Assembly: GCA_041739345.1 (NCBI GenBank)
Contig: JBGSNZ010000004.1
Coordinates: 62,001 to 126,000, forward strand
Length of the DNA stretch: 64,000 nt
Source: DIGJ01 sp041739345
GTDB taxonomy: Bacteria; Bacillota; Clostridia; Lachnospirales; Lachnospiraceae
Reading direction: 5' to 3'
Numbering within the stretch: the first letter of the stretch is position 1; each line of letters opens with the position of its first letter. The notes below the pieces were generated by a model that made no database searches, was not told where the DNA came from, and saw only the letters and a list, made by a program, of their open reading frames with translations. Of the stretch, positions 17,977 to 27,414 are shown piece after piece. Made by a program: the position numbers and the translations under genes.

Positions 17977-17992
17977 GTGGAAAACGTTTTAA
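17977..17992 (+). promoter_or_regulatory. cre-like catabolite-control site at the pckA start
   Basis: GTGGAAAACGTTTTAA centred on AAAACGTTTT, two mismatches from the CcpA site consensus TGNAANCGNWNNCA. It covers the predicted transcription start, a position where CcpA would repress PEP carboxykinase during growth on sugar. Inference from position and sequence only. Confidence 0.5.
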
Positions 17993-18098
17993 AATTAGCA
18001 AAGCTAGTTATGTTTTTAACAATGTTGGTAATTTTTATTCTGCGCCTATTTTTTTACACGCAGAACAAACTATAATAATAAATCTTAGGAGGAATATT

Positions 18099-19790
18099 AT
18101 GTCAACAAAAGCTTATTATCCAATTTCTGAAATTGGAGCAGGAAAAACAGGGTTCTCAAAAACACGTTCCATCGTAGAGGCAGCTTTCTACGGAAACAAT
18201 GTAATTAAGGTAAATACCTTAAAAGAAGCTTACGAGTTAGCAAAAAACTCACCTGGAACAGTCATTACAGATATGCCAATATATCGCGGTGAAGAATTTG
18301 GTCTAGAACCAGACGCAAAAGTTCTTTTATTCAACGATGGTGCTATCACAGGTCGATATGCTACAGCTAGAAGAATTGCTGGAGAACCTGATGTAAATTG
18401 TGAGGCTCTTGACAAAGTTGTTATGGATGCTGTATATGAAGCACGTTGGAAAACAATGTATCATGCAGAAGTATATATCGGTCTTGATCCAGAATTCATG
18501 GTAAAAGCTCATCTTCTTCTTCCAGAAGGCGAAGAAAATATAATGTATAACTGGATGTTAAACTTTCAGTATATGTCAGATGAATATGTGAAAATGTATA
18601 AAGCGTCTAAACCAATTGGTGATGGTAAAGAATCCGATGTTTATATTTTCTCTGATCCTCAGTGGAATGGCTCTGACCGTCCAGGAGTAGACTTATCATG
18701 TTTAAGCGATCCTAAATGTTTATGCTACTTCAACACAGAACAAAACGTTGCTGCTATCTTAGGTATGAGATATTTTGGAGAGCATAAAAAGGGAACTCTT
18801 ACTATGGCTTGGGCAATGGCTAACCGTAATGGATATGCTTCCTGCCACGGCGGACAGAAAGAATATTCCTTGGCTGATGGTTCCAAATATGTTGCATCTG
18901 TATTTGGTTTATCTGGATCTGGCAAGTCAACTATCACACATGCAAAACATGGTGGAAAATATGGTGTTACAGTACTTCATGATGATGCATTTATCATTAA
19001 TGCAGATACATGTGCATCTATAGCTTTAGAGCCTACTTACTTTGACAAAACTCAGGATTATCCTACAGGATGTGAAGACAATAAGTATCTATTATCCGCT
19101 CAAAACTGTTCCGCTACTGTTGATGAAGACGGAAAGATTCAGTTGGTAACCGAAGATATTCGTAATGGTAATGGACGTGCTATTAAATCTAAATTATGGT
19201 CTCCAAACCGTGTAGATAAGATTCACGAACCAGTTGATGCAATTTATTGGATTATGAAGGATCCTACGATTCCTCCAGTAGTTAAATTAAAAGGTGCTTC
19301 TTTAGCTTCAGTTATGGGTGCTACTCTTGCTACAAAGAGATCTTCTGCTGAAAGACTTGCTCCTGGTGCTGATCCAAACGCATTAGTTGTTGTGCCTTAT
19401 GCTAACCCATTTAGAACTTACCCATTAGTAAATGACTATGAGAAGTTTAAAAAATTAGTTGGTGACAAGAACGTTGATTGCTACATCATCAATACCGGAG
19501 ATTTCATGGGCAAGAAAGTACAGCCTAAAGATACTTTAGGTATTCTTGAAACAATCGTTGACGGAAAAGCTTCTTTCAAGCAGTGGGGACCTTTCTCCGA
19601 TATCGAAATCATGGATTGGGAAGGTTTCGTTCCAGATATGAACGATGCTTCTTATGTAGATCAATTAAAAGCTCGTATGCTTGACAGATTAAACTTCGTT
19701 AAATCTTTAGACGAAAAGAAGAGCGGTTACGACAAGCTTCCTGAGGATGCTTTAGCTGCGATTCAAAAAGTAGTAAACGAATTAAAATAA
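18099..19790 (+). CDS. pckA: Phosphoenolpyruvate carboxykinase (ATP-type)
   Basis: 563 residues. It interconverts oxaloacetate plus ATP and PEP plus CO2 plus ADP; in anaerobes it often runs towards oxaloacetate. The kinase-1 P-loop is GLSGSGKSTIT (about 270-280), the metal site VLHDDAFII follows, and SERLAPGADPN lies further on. It diverges from E. coli PckA (the P-loop has Ser where GTGKT is usual, and the N-terminus differs), fitting the Lachnospiraceae branch. The ribosome site AGGAGG is strong. It is a single gene with its own promoter, a cre-like site and a strong terminator. Confidence 0.9.
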   Translation: MSTKAYYPISEIGAGKTGFSKTRSIVEAAFYGNNVIKVNTLKEAYELAKNSPGTVITDMPIYRGEEFGLEPDAKVLLFNDGAITGRYATARRIAGEPDVNCEALDKVVMDAVYEARWKTMYHAEVYIGLDPEFMVKAHLLLPEGEENIMYNWMLNFQYMSDEYVKMYKASKPIGDGKESDVYIFSDPQWNGSDRPGVDLSCLSDPKCLCYFNTEQNVAAILGMRYFGEHKKGTLTMAWAMANRNGYASCHGGQKEYSLADGSKYVASVFGLSGSGKSTITHAKHGGKYGVTVLHDDAFIINADTCASIALEPTYFDKTQDYPTGCEDNKYLLSAQNCSATVDEDGKIQLVTEDIRNGNGRAIKSKLWSPNRVDKIHEPVDAIYWIMKDPTIPPVVKLKGASLASVMGATLATKRSSAERLAPGADPNALVVVPYANPFRTYPLVNDYEKFKKLVGDKNVDCYIINTGDFMGKKVQPKDTLGILETIVDGKASFKQWGPFSDIEIMDWEGFVPDMNDASYVDQLKARMLDRLNFVKSLDEKKSGYDKLPEDALAAIQKVVNELK

Positions 19791-19814
19791 GTTTTACAAA
19801 ACAAATATTCTCGC

Positions 19815-19850
19815 AAAAAAAAGGATTCCGAAACCGGAATCCTTTTTTTA
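19815..19850. terminator. Bidirectional terminator after pckA
   Basis: AAAAAAAGGATTCCG, loop AAAC, CGGAATCCTTTTTTT. It serves both pckA and the convergent HD-GYP gene. Confidence 0.92.
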
Positions 19851-19869
19851 TATAGATATTTTCAATATA

Positions 19870-20706
19870 CTATAGCATTTCAACTATTTCAAGATTTCTC
19901 TCTGTCGTTAAATTAATATACTCATTTTCACAGTGTATTAATGGTTTTGTTTTTTCCTCCGGATTAACATAAACAATTTTTCCAACAAGCTCATTACTTA
20001 ATCGTACAACTGTACCAGAATAAAGATTCGAAATATTTTGCAAAAAAATCTGGCAAACCTTTGAATCCAGCGGGCCAAAGCTTCCTGCCTCTATTTCTTC
20101 TGCTGCTTTAAACGGAGTCCTTTTTAAATCATAAGGCTTTTGTGATGTTATTGCATCATAGATGTCTGCTATACCCATTATTTTTGCAAACAAACTAACC
20201 TGTTCTCCTTTCAGGTTATTAGGATATCCTGTACCGTCATGCCTTTCATGATGTGATAACACTCCTGAGAGGATATCCGCATCTTGAATGCCCATATCTG
20301 ACAACATTTTATATCCAATAACTGTATGGGATTTCATTATATTCATCTCTTGCTCTGTTAATTTTTCAGTTTTATTTAAAATACTATCTCTGATTTTAGC
20401 TTTTCCTATGTCATGCACCATTCCCGTAAAGACCAGCTTTGAAAGCTCTGATTTCTTCAAATTCATCCATTTTCCAATAGCATAAGAAACAAAACCCACA
20501 TGAACAGGATGTGAAAACAGGTAGGGATTCTTATCTTGATCATAATTTGATAAGATTAAAATATTTGTATTTGTATGTAGATATTCACATATATGTTCCG
20601 TACATCTTATTAGTGGATCAATATTAATATTTCTGCTAAATCGCACATCTTGTAACAGATTCTGCGATACTTTTATGGCTTCATTATACGTTTCTTCAAA
20701 ATCCAT
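19870..20706 (-). CDS. HD-GYP domain protein, putative c-di-GMP phosphodiesterase
   Basis: 278 residues. The HD pair is H98-D99 (MVHDIGKAK) and the GYP motif HHERHDGTGYP is at 152-162, both intact, with upstream His residues at 66 and 69. These are the residues of metal-dependent phosphodiesterases that degrade cyclic di-GMP. There is no membrane segment and no receiver domain; the first 60 residues and the C-terminal 60 (a PilZ-like-looking RLSNELVGKIVYVNPEE segment) are not assigned. Single gene, convergent with pckA. Confidence 0.9.
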   Translation of the reverse strand: MDFEETYNEAIKVSQNLLQDVRFSRNINIDPLIRCTEHICEYLHTNTNILILSNYDQDKNPYLFSHPVHVGFVSYAIGKWMNLKKSELSKLVFTGMVHDIGKAKIRDSILNKTEKLTEQEMNIMKSHTVIGYKMLSDMGIQDADILSGVLSHHERHDGTGYPNNLKGEQVSLFAKIMGIADIYDAITSQKPYDLKRTPFKAAEEIEAGSFGPLDSKVCQIFLQNISNLYSGTVVRLSNELVGKIVYVNPEEKTKPLIHCENEYINLTTERNLEIVEML

Positions 20707-21054
20707 TTGCTACCACTCTCTTTCATCTTTTCTCTATATACATCTGCAATTTATATAAATATATCGTAAGAATATTTATGTCAAATTTTATATTATCTAT
20801 TAATACAATATATAACATCGGAGTAAATTGCAATAGAATTGTCGTAATTAGTCATTATATGGGTGTAATTGGTTGAAATATGTAATAAATTTACATATTT
20901 TTTTCTCCATTCCGCACATATTACGTAATAGATGTAGCAAATGTTCAATATTATGGGTTTCACTTTTGTACCTCTCAATTCATTTTTCTGTCAATAAAGT
21001 TTTACTAAGTTAAGCAATATATGAAAATTAGTACTTCTATAATAAGTAGTATAG

Positions 21055-21222
21055 CTACAGCATTAACCAACTTGTTTTATTTGTTTGAATTGAATTGAGA
21101 ATCTTTTTCGATTTTTCTTCTTTACTTATTCTACTAATTGACCCCAATGCAATAGCTGATAAACATACCATTTCAATGTCTAAATAAGACCACTCTTCAC
21201 TTCCTCTATAACAAAAATAGGT
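21055..21222 (-). pseudogene. Coding remnant without start, unknown family
   Basis: An open stretch of 55 codons bounded by stops, with no start at its beginning (a Met occurs only near codon 26). It reads YRGSEEWSYLDIEMV, then SAIALGSISRISKEEKSKK, with normal codon use and no ribosome site. It looks like the C-terminal end of a lost gene. I cannot name the family. Confidence 0.3.
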
Positions 21223-21253
21223 TCAATTTGATAAATTTAGTGGTGTTGGATTT

Positions 21254-21373
21254 ATGAAAGAAAATTATCAAAATCTTAAACTTAGACTTGGAAGGATACC
21301 TAGGTTATTGGATTTTGAAGAGCATGATTGTGGCAAAACGTTCAGGGGCCGGAATGGAAAAGATTGGAGATAA
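21254..21373 (+). pseudogene. Fragment of a helicase-like (DUF3427-type) gene
   Basis: 39 codons reading NYQNLKLRLGRIPRLLDFEEHD, then diverging to an early stop. The YxxLKxxLGRIPxLxDF pattern occurs in the C-terminal part of DEAD/DEAH helicases carrying a DUF3427 region. Only this fragment survives, out of frame with what follows. Probably debris of an old gene. Confidence 0.4.
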
Positions 21374-21588
21374 ACTAGATATTTGGAAACAAAGACACCT
21401 TCAACCATATGATAAGCCGTAACAAAAGGCTGATAGAGCAGGAGCGCAGCTAAGAGCATTGCACGCTCAGATTAACCTTCTATAAAGTATTTAAGCGATA
21501 TTATGGCAGGACATCCGGAGAAATCAGAGGTTCAATAATTGACAATAAATAATGCCTGTTTGTGAGAATGTAATTTTACTGTCAAAGG

Positions 21589-21617
21589 GTTATCATAAAC
21601 TTACCGTTAATGATAAC
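21589..21617 (+). promoter_or_regulatory. Palindromic operator candidate upstream of the GH3 gene
   Basis: GTTATCATAAAC, spacer TTACC, GTTAATGATAAC: 12-base arms matching at 11 positions. It lies 36 bases upstream of the leader ORF and about 95 upstream of the glycosidase start, a natural place for a sugar-responsive regulator. The binding protein is unknown. Confidence 0.5.
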
Positions 21618-21652
21618 AATGGGAGAATAAGATTAATGTTGGAGGGGAAAAA

Positions 21653-21718
21653 ATGAAATTACTAAAAAAGAACTTAATAATAGGAGAATTCGAAGAGGAG
21701 ATATATAAATATGAATAG
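21653..21718 (+). CDS. 21-residue leader peptide overlapping the GH3 start
   Basis: ATG at 21653 with a very strong GGAGGGG site 7-8 bases upstream encodes MKLLKKNLIIGEFEEEIYKYE and then TAG. The stop lies 5 bases inside the glycosidase gene, and the glycosidase ribosome site (GAGGAG) is within this ORF. This is the layout of a translationally coupled leader, or else the stub of a gene lost upstream. No attenuator hairpin was seen. Confidence 0.45.
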   Translation: MKLLKKNLIIGEFEEEIYKYE

Positions 21719-24443
21719 TATTAAATATGAAAACACTAGACAGAATTCATTATCTAATAAAATAATCTCATCAGTTTTGATCTTTACGATTTTGCTATCT
21801 CTTGTATTTATGTTCCCTGAAAAGGTCAACGCATACCAGTATCCCTACAAGGATTCCAGTCGTACAATTGATGAGAGAGTTACGGATTTGCTGTCCAGAA
21901 TGACACTTGATGAGAAAGTAGGACAGATGTTGCAGGTAGAAAGACTAACAGCTACTACAACTGAAGTGAATAGCTATTGTATTGGATCGGTATTGAGTGG
22001 AGGGGGCTCAGTACCTTCGCCAAACACGCCGACAGAATGGGTGGATATGATTGACAGTTTTCAATATGCTGCAATGTCTACCAGACTGCAAATTCCGATT
22101 CTGTATGGTGTGGATGCAGTACATGGACATAACAATGTATATGGTGCAACGATATTTCCACACAATATTGGACTAGGCGCGACAATGGATGTGGATTTAG
22201 TTGAAAGAATCGGATCAGCGGTTGCGGAAGAACTAAAAACGACAGGAGTTAATTGGAACTTCTCTCCATGTATAGCATCTCCGCAAGATGATCGTTGGGG
22301 TAGAACCTATGAAGGATTTTCTGAGAGCCCTAAGCTGGTCGCTGATATGGGAGTTGCTATGACAAAAGGTCTGCAGGGGCAGACAACAGACAGTAACTTT
22401 TTAAAAGACACTAAAGTCATAGCAGATATTAAGCATTGGATTGGAGATGGAAACACCATAGGAGGAGATGATCAGGGTAATGCTCCTTTGACAGACCAGG
22501 ATCTGGAACCATTTATCAGACCATATTCGGATGCAATCTCAGCAGGAGCAAGAACTGTCATGGTTGATCTTGGCATGGTAAATGACATACGCACACACTC
22601 TAATTATCATTTAATTACTGAAGTATTGAAGGGACAGTTTGGCTTCACAGGAATTGTTGTATCAGATTGGAATGGGGCAAATAATTTAAATGCTGATTAT
22701 TCCATAGCTCTAAAAACAGCTATCAATGCAGGAATTGATATGTTTATGGAACCTGATCACTGGAAAAATAAGGACTTTATTGGTACAGTAATCAATCTTG
22801 TTAATACAAGTCAAGTTTCTCATAGCCGTATAGATGATGCGGTATCACGTATACTTCGTGTTAAGTTTGAAGCAGGATTGTTTGAAAATCCTTATCCGAA
22901 TAGAAACTTTCTAACTAACGGTAACTTCGGCGGAGACGCCCATCGTTCATTAGCTCGTGAGGCAGTCCGTAAATCAGCGACATTGTTAAAAAATGAAAAC
23001 ATCTTGCCGTTATCAAAGAGCGTAAGAGTGTTTGTAGCAGGTACAAAAGCTAATGATATCGGTTATCAATGCGGTGGATGGACGATAAGCTGGCAGGGCT
23101 CTTCCGGAAATATCACTCCGGGAACAACTATATTGGATGGTATAAGAAATGCAGTAACAGATTCTAATAACGTGACCTATTCTGAGGATGGAATAGGAGC
23201 TGTAGGAAATGATGTGGCAATCGTTGTTGTGGGTGAAACTCCATATGCAGAAATGAATGGTGATGTTGGAGCTGGAGAGCATATACCAAATTTGGATTTG
23301 AGCACCAGTGATCAAAGTGTCCTCGATCAAGTAAAAAATTCAGGTATACCAACAATAGTCATTATGGTGTCAGGAAGACCTATGAACATTGCCGACCGAC
23401 TTGGAGACTGGAAAGGGTTTGTAGCTGCATGGCTACCAGGTACGCAAGGAAACGGACTGGCTGATGTAATCTTTGGTGATTATGATTTTACAGGTAAACT
23501 TCCTGTTTCGTGGCCATCAGATTTTAACTCGGAAATCAAGATTAATGCCGGTGACAGCAATTATCATCCTTTATTCCCATTTGGCTACGGCTTAAATACT
23601 TCTGCATACAATACGAAAGAAGTTCCCGGAGTAATAGAAGCCGAAAACTATAATACAGGATATGGAGTTTTGACTGAAGCAACTGCCGATATAAATGGCG
23701 GCTTAAATGTTGGTTGGATTGATTCAGGTGACTGGATGGATTATCATGTAAATATACCAAAGACTGCTACTTATAGTGTGCGTCTACGTGTAGCAAGCAA
23801 GTACGGGGCAACGAATTCGGTTAAATTAAAAAGTGGTTCGACTACACTTGCTACTTACAGCGTTCCTAATACAGAAGACTGGCAGAATTGGACTACATCA
23901 TCACAAAATGTGTTATTGACTGCAGGTGTCCAGACTTTAAGGATAAATGCAACTGCAGGCGGGTGGAATTTCAACAGCATAGAGTTTGTTCCCACAACCT
24001 GGGATATTGACGGAAACCTGATGACAAACGGAGGATTGGAATCAGCTGACTTAACAGGGTGGAATACATGGAATAGCGGAACAAATGCAGTAAATGAAGA
24101 CACAGATAATGTTTACAACGGTAGTTACAAAATGACCTTTTGGGCAGAAAATGATTACCGACAGCTTGCCAGTCAGACGAAAACAGTGTCAAACGGTACC
24201 TACAGCTTCAGCGTTTGGGCACGTTCAAGCGGAGGGCAGCGCTCGATTCACCTATATGCGAAAAATTATGGAGGAACCGAGAAGATTGCTGAAATATTAT
24301 CAAACACAACGGGGGGTTGGACAAGGTATACTATCGATAATATTAAAGTTACAACTGGGCTGATTGAGGTTGGTGTATGGGCAGATGCTTATGCAAATAA
24401 TTGGGCCGCACTTGACAACTTCGAACTGGTTAAAACCAATTAA
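21711..24443 (+). CDS. Secreted GH3 glycosidase with two carbohydrate-binding modules
   Basis: 910 residues. A signal peptide (about 1-41; SVLIFTILLSLVFMF core) precedes the GH3 N-terminal barrel (about 55-390), with the nucleophile Asp near 319 in VVSDWNGAN. The GH3 C-terminal domain (about 425-625) follows. Residues about 640-765 match CBM6 (EAENYNTGYGV, GWIDSGDWMDYHV). The last 135 (NGGLESADLTGWNTW, then WAALDNFEL) look like a CBM61- or CBM4/9-type module often joined to galactanases. It is a probable exported beta-glucosidase, beta-xylosidase or exo-glucanase. Remnant DNA on both sides suggests local rearrangement or gain by transfer. Confidence 0.9.
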   Translation: MNSIKYENTRQNSLSNKIISSVLIFTILLSLVFMFPEKVNAYQYPYKDSSRTIDERVTDLLSRMTLDEKVGQMLQVERLTATTTEVNSYCIGSVLSGGGSVPSPNTPTEWVDMIDSFQYAAMSTRLQIPILYGVDAVHGHNNVYGATIFPHNIGLGATMDVDLVERIGSAVAEELKTTGVNWNFSPCIASPQDDRWGRTYEGFSESPKLVADMGVAMTKGLQGQTTDSNFLKDTKVIADIKHWIGDGNTIGGDDQGNAPLTDQDLEPFIRPYSDAISAGARTVMVDLGMVNDIRTHSNYHLITEVLKGQFGFTGIVVSDWNGANNLNADYSIALKTAINAGIDMFMEPDHWKNKDFIGTVINLVNTSQVSHSRIDDAVSRILRVKFEAGLFENPYPNRNFLTNGNFGGDAHRSLAREAVRKSATLLKNENILPLSKSVRVFVAGTKANDIGYQCGGWTISWQGSSGNITPGTTILDGIRNAVTDSNNVTYSEDGIGAVGNDVAIVVVGETPYAEMNGDVGAGEHIPNLDLSTSDQSVLDQVKNSGIPTIVIMVSGRPMNIADRLGDWKGFVAAWLPGTQGNGLADVIFGDYDFTGKLPVSWPSDFNSEIKINAGDSNYHPLFPFGYGLNTSAYNTKEVPGVIEAENYNTGYGVLTEATADINGGLNVGWIDSGDWMDYHVNIPKTATYSVRLRVASKYGATNSVKLKSGSTTLATYSVPNTEDWQNWTTSSQNVLLTAGVQTLRINATAGGWNFNSIEFVPTTWDIDGNLMTNGGLESADLTGWNTWNSGTNAVNEDTDNVYNGSYKMTFWAENDYRQLASQTKTVSNGTYSFSVWARSSGGQRSIHLYAKNYGGTEKIAEILSNTTGGWTRYTIDNIKVTTGLIEVGVWADAYANNWAALDNFELVKTN

Positions 24444-24482
24444 CTTCAAATAAACTACGTATTTAACAAAGATTAATATAGT

Positions 24483-24521
24483 AAGCCACTGAGTGTAGAG
24501 ATGACATTTGGTGGCTTTTTC
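24483..24521 (+). terminator. Weak terminator candidate after the GH3 gene
   Basis: AAGCCAC at 24483-24489 pairs with GTGGCTT at 24511-24517 over a 21-base loop, followed by TTTTCC. Confidence 0.45.
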
Positions 24522-24702
24522 CTTTGTATTCGACACTATAGATTCCGAACGATAATTCATGAATACCTACAAGTTATTTACATTATATCGCGTGACTTTG
24601 ACTCGAGGTGGAATTATTCATATTTAATCACGCTTCATGCTAAGCAAAAAAAGCACAAGGACTAAATGTTTATTTTATTCCGGAAGGATTTGTACTAGCT
24701 GA

Positions 24703-24954
24703 AATGCTGAAAAGGAGAGTTGGTTTTCACCGGCTCTTAAATATCTTTATCTTATTGCTGACTTTTTAATAACAGATATTGATTTATGCAAGTTAACTAC
24801 TCACAAAGTAAAACAAAAAAGTCTTCATGGCATAGGATTAGAAAATGTGCAAAAATTGGTAGATAAATATGGCGGCACCATGAATTATAGCTTTGAGGAT
24901 CATATTTTTAATATGGAAATATTAATGAAGGTGCCCCTTCCAGTTATGGAATGA
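24703..24954 (+). pseudogene. C-terminal remnant of a GHKL (AgrC-type) sensor kinase
   Basis: An open stretch of 83 codons without a start. Its end reads HGIGLENVQKLVDKYGG, then MNYSFEDHIFNMEILM, which is the G2 box and final strands of a GHKL histidine kinase of the AgrC/peptide-pheromone type. The H-box, N-box and all membrane segments are gone. The rest of 24444-25060 shows no intact gene, only a frame fragment on the plus strand around 24642-24720 (NVYFIPEGFVLAEMLK) that I cannot assign. Confidence 0.6.
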
Positions 24955-25003
24955 CACCTTCCTGTGTCATTTTGTTTTAAAAAACACTATCGTAACGAAA
25001 AAG

Positions 25004-25040
25004 AAAGCTGATACAAGGAAAATTGTACCAGCTTTATTTA
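25004..25040. terminator. Terminator of the malQ-glgP operon
   Basis: AAAGCTGATACAA (25004-25016) pairs with TTGTACCAGCTTT (25023-25035) with one mismatch. On the minus strand the hairpin is followed by CTTTTTC. Confidence 0.75.
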
Positions 25041-25060
25041 TAACAAACTATGCTTTTATT

Positions 25061-27394
25061 TTATGCATTCCAAATCTCTTGACGATACTCTTTTATTGTC
25101 CGATCACTGGAAAATTTACCCGAATTCACGGTATTCATAAAGCATTTTCTACGGAAGGATATAATATCTTTAAAGTCTTTGTTTGTTTGTAATTTTGCAT
25201 CGCAGTAAGGTATTAAATCAAGCAACAAATAGTAGTGGTCTGGTTGATGCCAGCTTGCTCCTTCTAGTATAGAGGTATAAAGCTCTTTAAACATACCAGT
25301 TCCACCATCATCAAAGGTTCCGTTTACTAAGGAATCTACTAGCTTTTTAATCCTAGTATTTTCTTTGTATAGTTTCTTAGAACGATAACTATTCTTAATT
25401 TTTTCAATCTCTTCTACCCTTGCTCCAAAGATATAGTTATTTTCTTCTCCTGCCTGTTCTACGATTTCAACATTTGCACCATCATAGGTTCCAAGCGTAA
25501 CGGCACCGTTTAACATAAACTTCATATTGCCGGTACCCGATGCTTCGGTTCCTGCTGTGGAAATCTGTTCCGATATATCCGCTGCCGGTGTAATTTTTTC
25601 TGCATAAGATACATTATAGTTTGACACAAAAACTACCTGTAATTTATCACTTACTTCTGGGTCATTTGCTATCATCTTAGCAATTTCATTGATGTATTTG
25701 ATAATCCCTTTTGCACGGAAATATCCCGGTGCTGCTTTCGCACCAAAGATAAAGCAGGTTGGTGTATAGTCTTTGATCCTACCCTCTTTTAATCCATAGT
25801 AAATATCTAGAATGGAGAATGCATTTAATAGCTGGCGTTTGTATTCATGAAGCCTCTTTACTTGAATATCAAAGACAAAGTCCGGATTAATTTTAACCCC
25901 TTCTTTTTTCTCGATGTATTCTGCAAGTTGTTGCTTCTTCATCTTCTTAATGGTATCAAATTCTTTGATTACATTATTATCCGATGCGTATTTTTCCAAT
26001 TCCTTTAATTTATCAAGATCTGTGATCCATGCGTTTCCGATTTTATCGGAAATAAATCCGGACAATTCCATATTAGCAAGGCCAAGCCATCTACGCTGAG
26101 TAATACCATTTGTTTTGTTATTAAATCGCTCTGGATAGATTGCATACCACTCTTTTAATGCATCCTCCTTTAAGATATCCGTATGAATCTTAGCAACTCC
26201 GTTCGTAGAATGGCTACCAAAGATAGCAAGCCGTGCCATATGAATGAGTCCGTCTTCTATAATAAAATACTGTTTTTGGTCTTTTTCTTTTACGCCAAAA
26301 GCATTCAACTCTTTCATTAAAGCTTTTTGAATCATTGCTACATATCTGTATACGTTTGGAATCACTGCCTTAAATAGTTTTACGTTCCATTTTTCAAGTG
26401 CTTCCGCCATAACGGTATGGTTGGTATATGCAAAGGTCTCTTTTGCAATCTTTAACGCCTTTGCAAATTTCATACCTTCCTCTTCCATGAAAAGACGTAT
26501 CAATTCTGGAATTGCAACAACTGGATGTGTATCATTTAACTGGATGGCATATTCCTTGGAAAAGCTTGAAAAATCATCTCCATATACTGCTTTATATTTT
26601 CGAATGACATCCTGTAAGGATGCACTCGCAAAGAAATACTGCTGTTTTAATCGAAGCTTTTTTCCTTCCTCTGTGTTGTCATTTGGATATAACACATCTA
26701 TAATTGCTTCGGCATCATTTTTTGCTTTTACGGCTTTGTCATATTTTTGATCATTAAATAATTCAAAGTTAAAGTTTTGTAATGGCTCGGCTTGCCATAG
26801 ACGCAACGTGTTAATCGTCTGCGCACCATAACCGATAACCGGTGTATCATATGGTACTGCAAATACGGTTTGGTTTTTAAATTCGATTTTGATTTTTTCT
26901 TCTTCTTTTCTTACGGACCAAGGATCACCACATTTCATCCAGTCATCGGCTTCTTCCATCTGGAATCCATCTTCAAAATATTGTTTAAATAGACCATATT
27001 TATAGCGAATGCCGTATCCATTTAAACGAACACCAATGGTTGCACCGGAATCTAAGAAACATGCTGCCAAACGACCAAGTCCACCGTTTCCAAGTGCGGC
27101 GTCTTCTACATCTTCAAATACACGGATATCTCTTCCATTTTCCGTCATAAGCTCTGAAAATTGATTGAGTAGGCCTAAGTTTAGTAAGTTACTATATACC
27201 AGACGACCAATTAGAAATTCTGCTGATAAGTAGCATACCTTTTTTTCTTTTGCGCTAAGTCCCCAGTCTTTTCCGACTACCTGTATGGCAGACTTGGAGA
27301 CACTGTTATACAGCTCTAGTGTTGTTGCTTCTTTGATGGTTTTTCCATAATCCAATTTTAGAATTTGTGATACGTCTATTTTGAAATTATTCAT
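25061..27394 (-). CDS. glgP: Glycogen/starch (alpha-glucan) phosphorylase
   Basis: 777 residues, slightly short for the family. It releases glucose 1-phosphate from alpha-1,4-glucans. Visible signatures: LGNGGLGRLAACFLDS (nucleotide/sugar site), QLNDTHPVVAIPE, NGITQRRWL, FDIQVKRLHEYKRQ, and the pyridoxal-phosphate Lys in EASGTGNMKFMLNG (near residue 625). It starts after AAAGGAGC. It lies 20 bases downstream of malQ on the same strand, giving a two-gene maltodextrin/glycogen breakdown operon that feeds glucose 1-phosphate to glycolysis. Confidence 0.97.
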   Translation of the reverse strand: MNNFKIDVSQILKLDYGKTIKEATTLELYNSVSKSAIQVVGKDWGLSAKEKKVCYLSAEFLIGRLVYSNLLNLGLLNQFSELMTENGRDIRVFEDVEDAALGNGGLGRLAACFLDSGATIGVRLNGYGIRYKYGLFKQYFEDGFQMEEADDWMKCGDPWSVRKEEEKIKIEFKNQTVFAVPYDTPVIGYGAQTINTLRLWQAEPLQNFNFELFNDQKYDKAVKAKNDAEAIIDVLYPNDNTEEGKKLRLKQQYFFASASLQDVIRKYKAVYGDDFSSFSKEYAIQLNDTHPVVAIPELIRLFMEEEGMKFAKALKIAKETFAYTNHTVMAEALEKWNVKLFKAVIPNVYRYVAMIQKALMKELNAFGVKEKDQKQYFIIEDGLIHMARLAIFGSHSTNGVAKIHTDILKEDALKEWYAIYPERFNNKTNGITQRRWLGLANMELSGFISDKIGNAWITDLDKLKELEKYASDNNVIKEFDTIKKMKKQQLAEYIEKKEGVKINPDFVFDIQVKRLHEYKRQLLNAFSILDIYYGLKEGRIKDYTPTCFIFGAKAAPGYFRAKGIIKYINEIAKMIANDPEVSDKLQVVFVSNYNVSYAEKITPAADISEQISTAGTEASGTGNMKFMLNGAVTLGTYDGANVEIVEQAGEENNYIFGARVEEIEKIKNSYRSKKLYKENTRIKKLVDSLVNGTFDDGGTGMFKELYTSILEGASWHQPDHYYLLLDLIPYCDAKLQTNKDFKDIISFRRKCFMNTVNSGKFSSDRTIKEYRQEIWNA

Positions 27395-27414
27395 TGTAAT
27401 TTAGCTCCTTTTTC

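Larger units (their letters stand above)
20707..21588. other. Long interval with gene remnants only
   Basis: About 880 bases without an intact gene between the HD-GYP gene and the operator of the GH3 gene. AT-rich up to about 21050. Two short coding remnants (21055-21222 minus and 21254-21373 plus) are described separately. A third open stretch on the plus strand (about 21320-21421, reading MIVAKRSGAGMEKIGDKL) overlaps the second remnant in another frame, and I do not recognise it. I see no insertion-sequence ends, tRNA or transposase. Confidence 0.5.

Noticed and set aside
20707..21588. Insertion sequence in the gap before the GH3 gene
   Set aside because: No terminal inverted repeats and no transposase motif in six frames, only short unrelated coding stubs.
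23013..23330. Open frame of about 105 codons antisense to the GH3 gene
   Set aside because: It lies wholly within a well-supported gene, has no ribosome site and has a biased shadow composition rich in Ile, Ser, Tyr and Cys.
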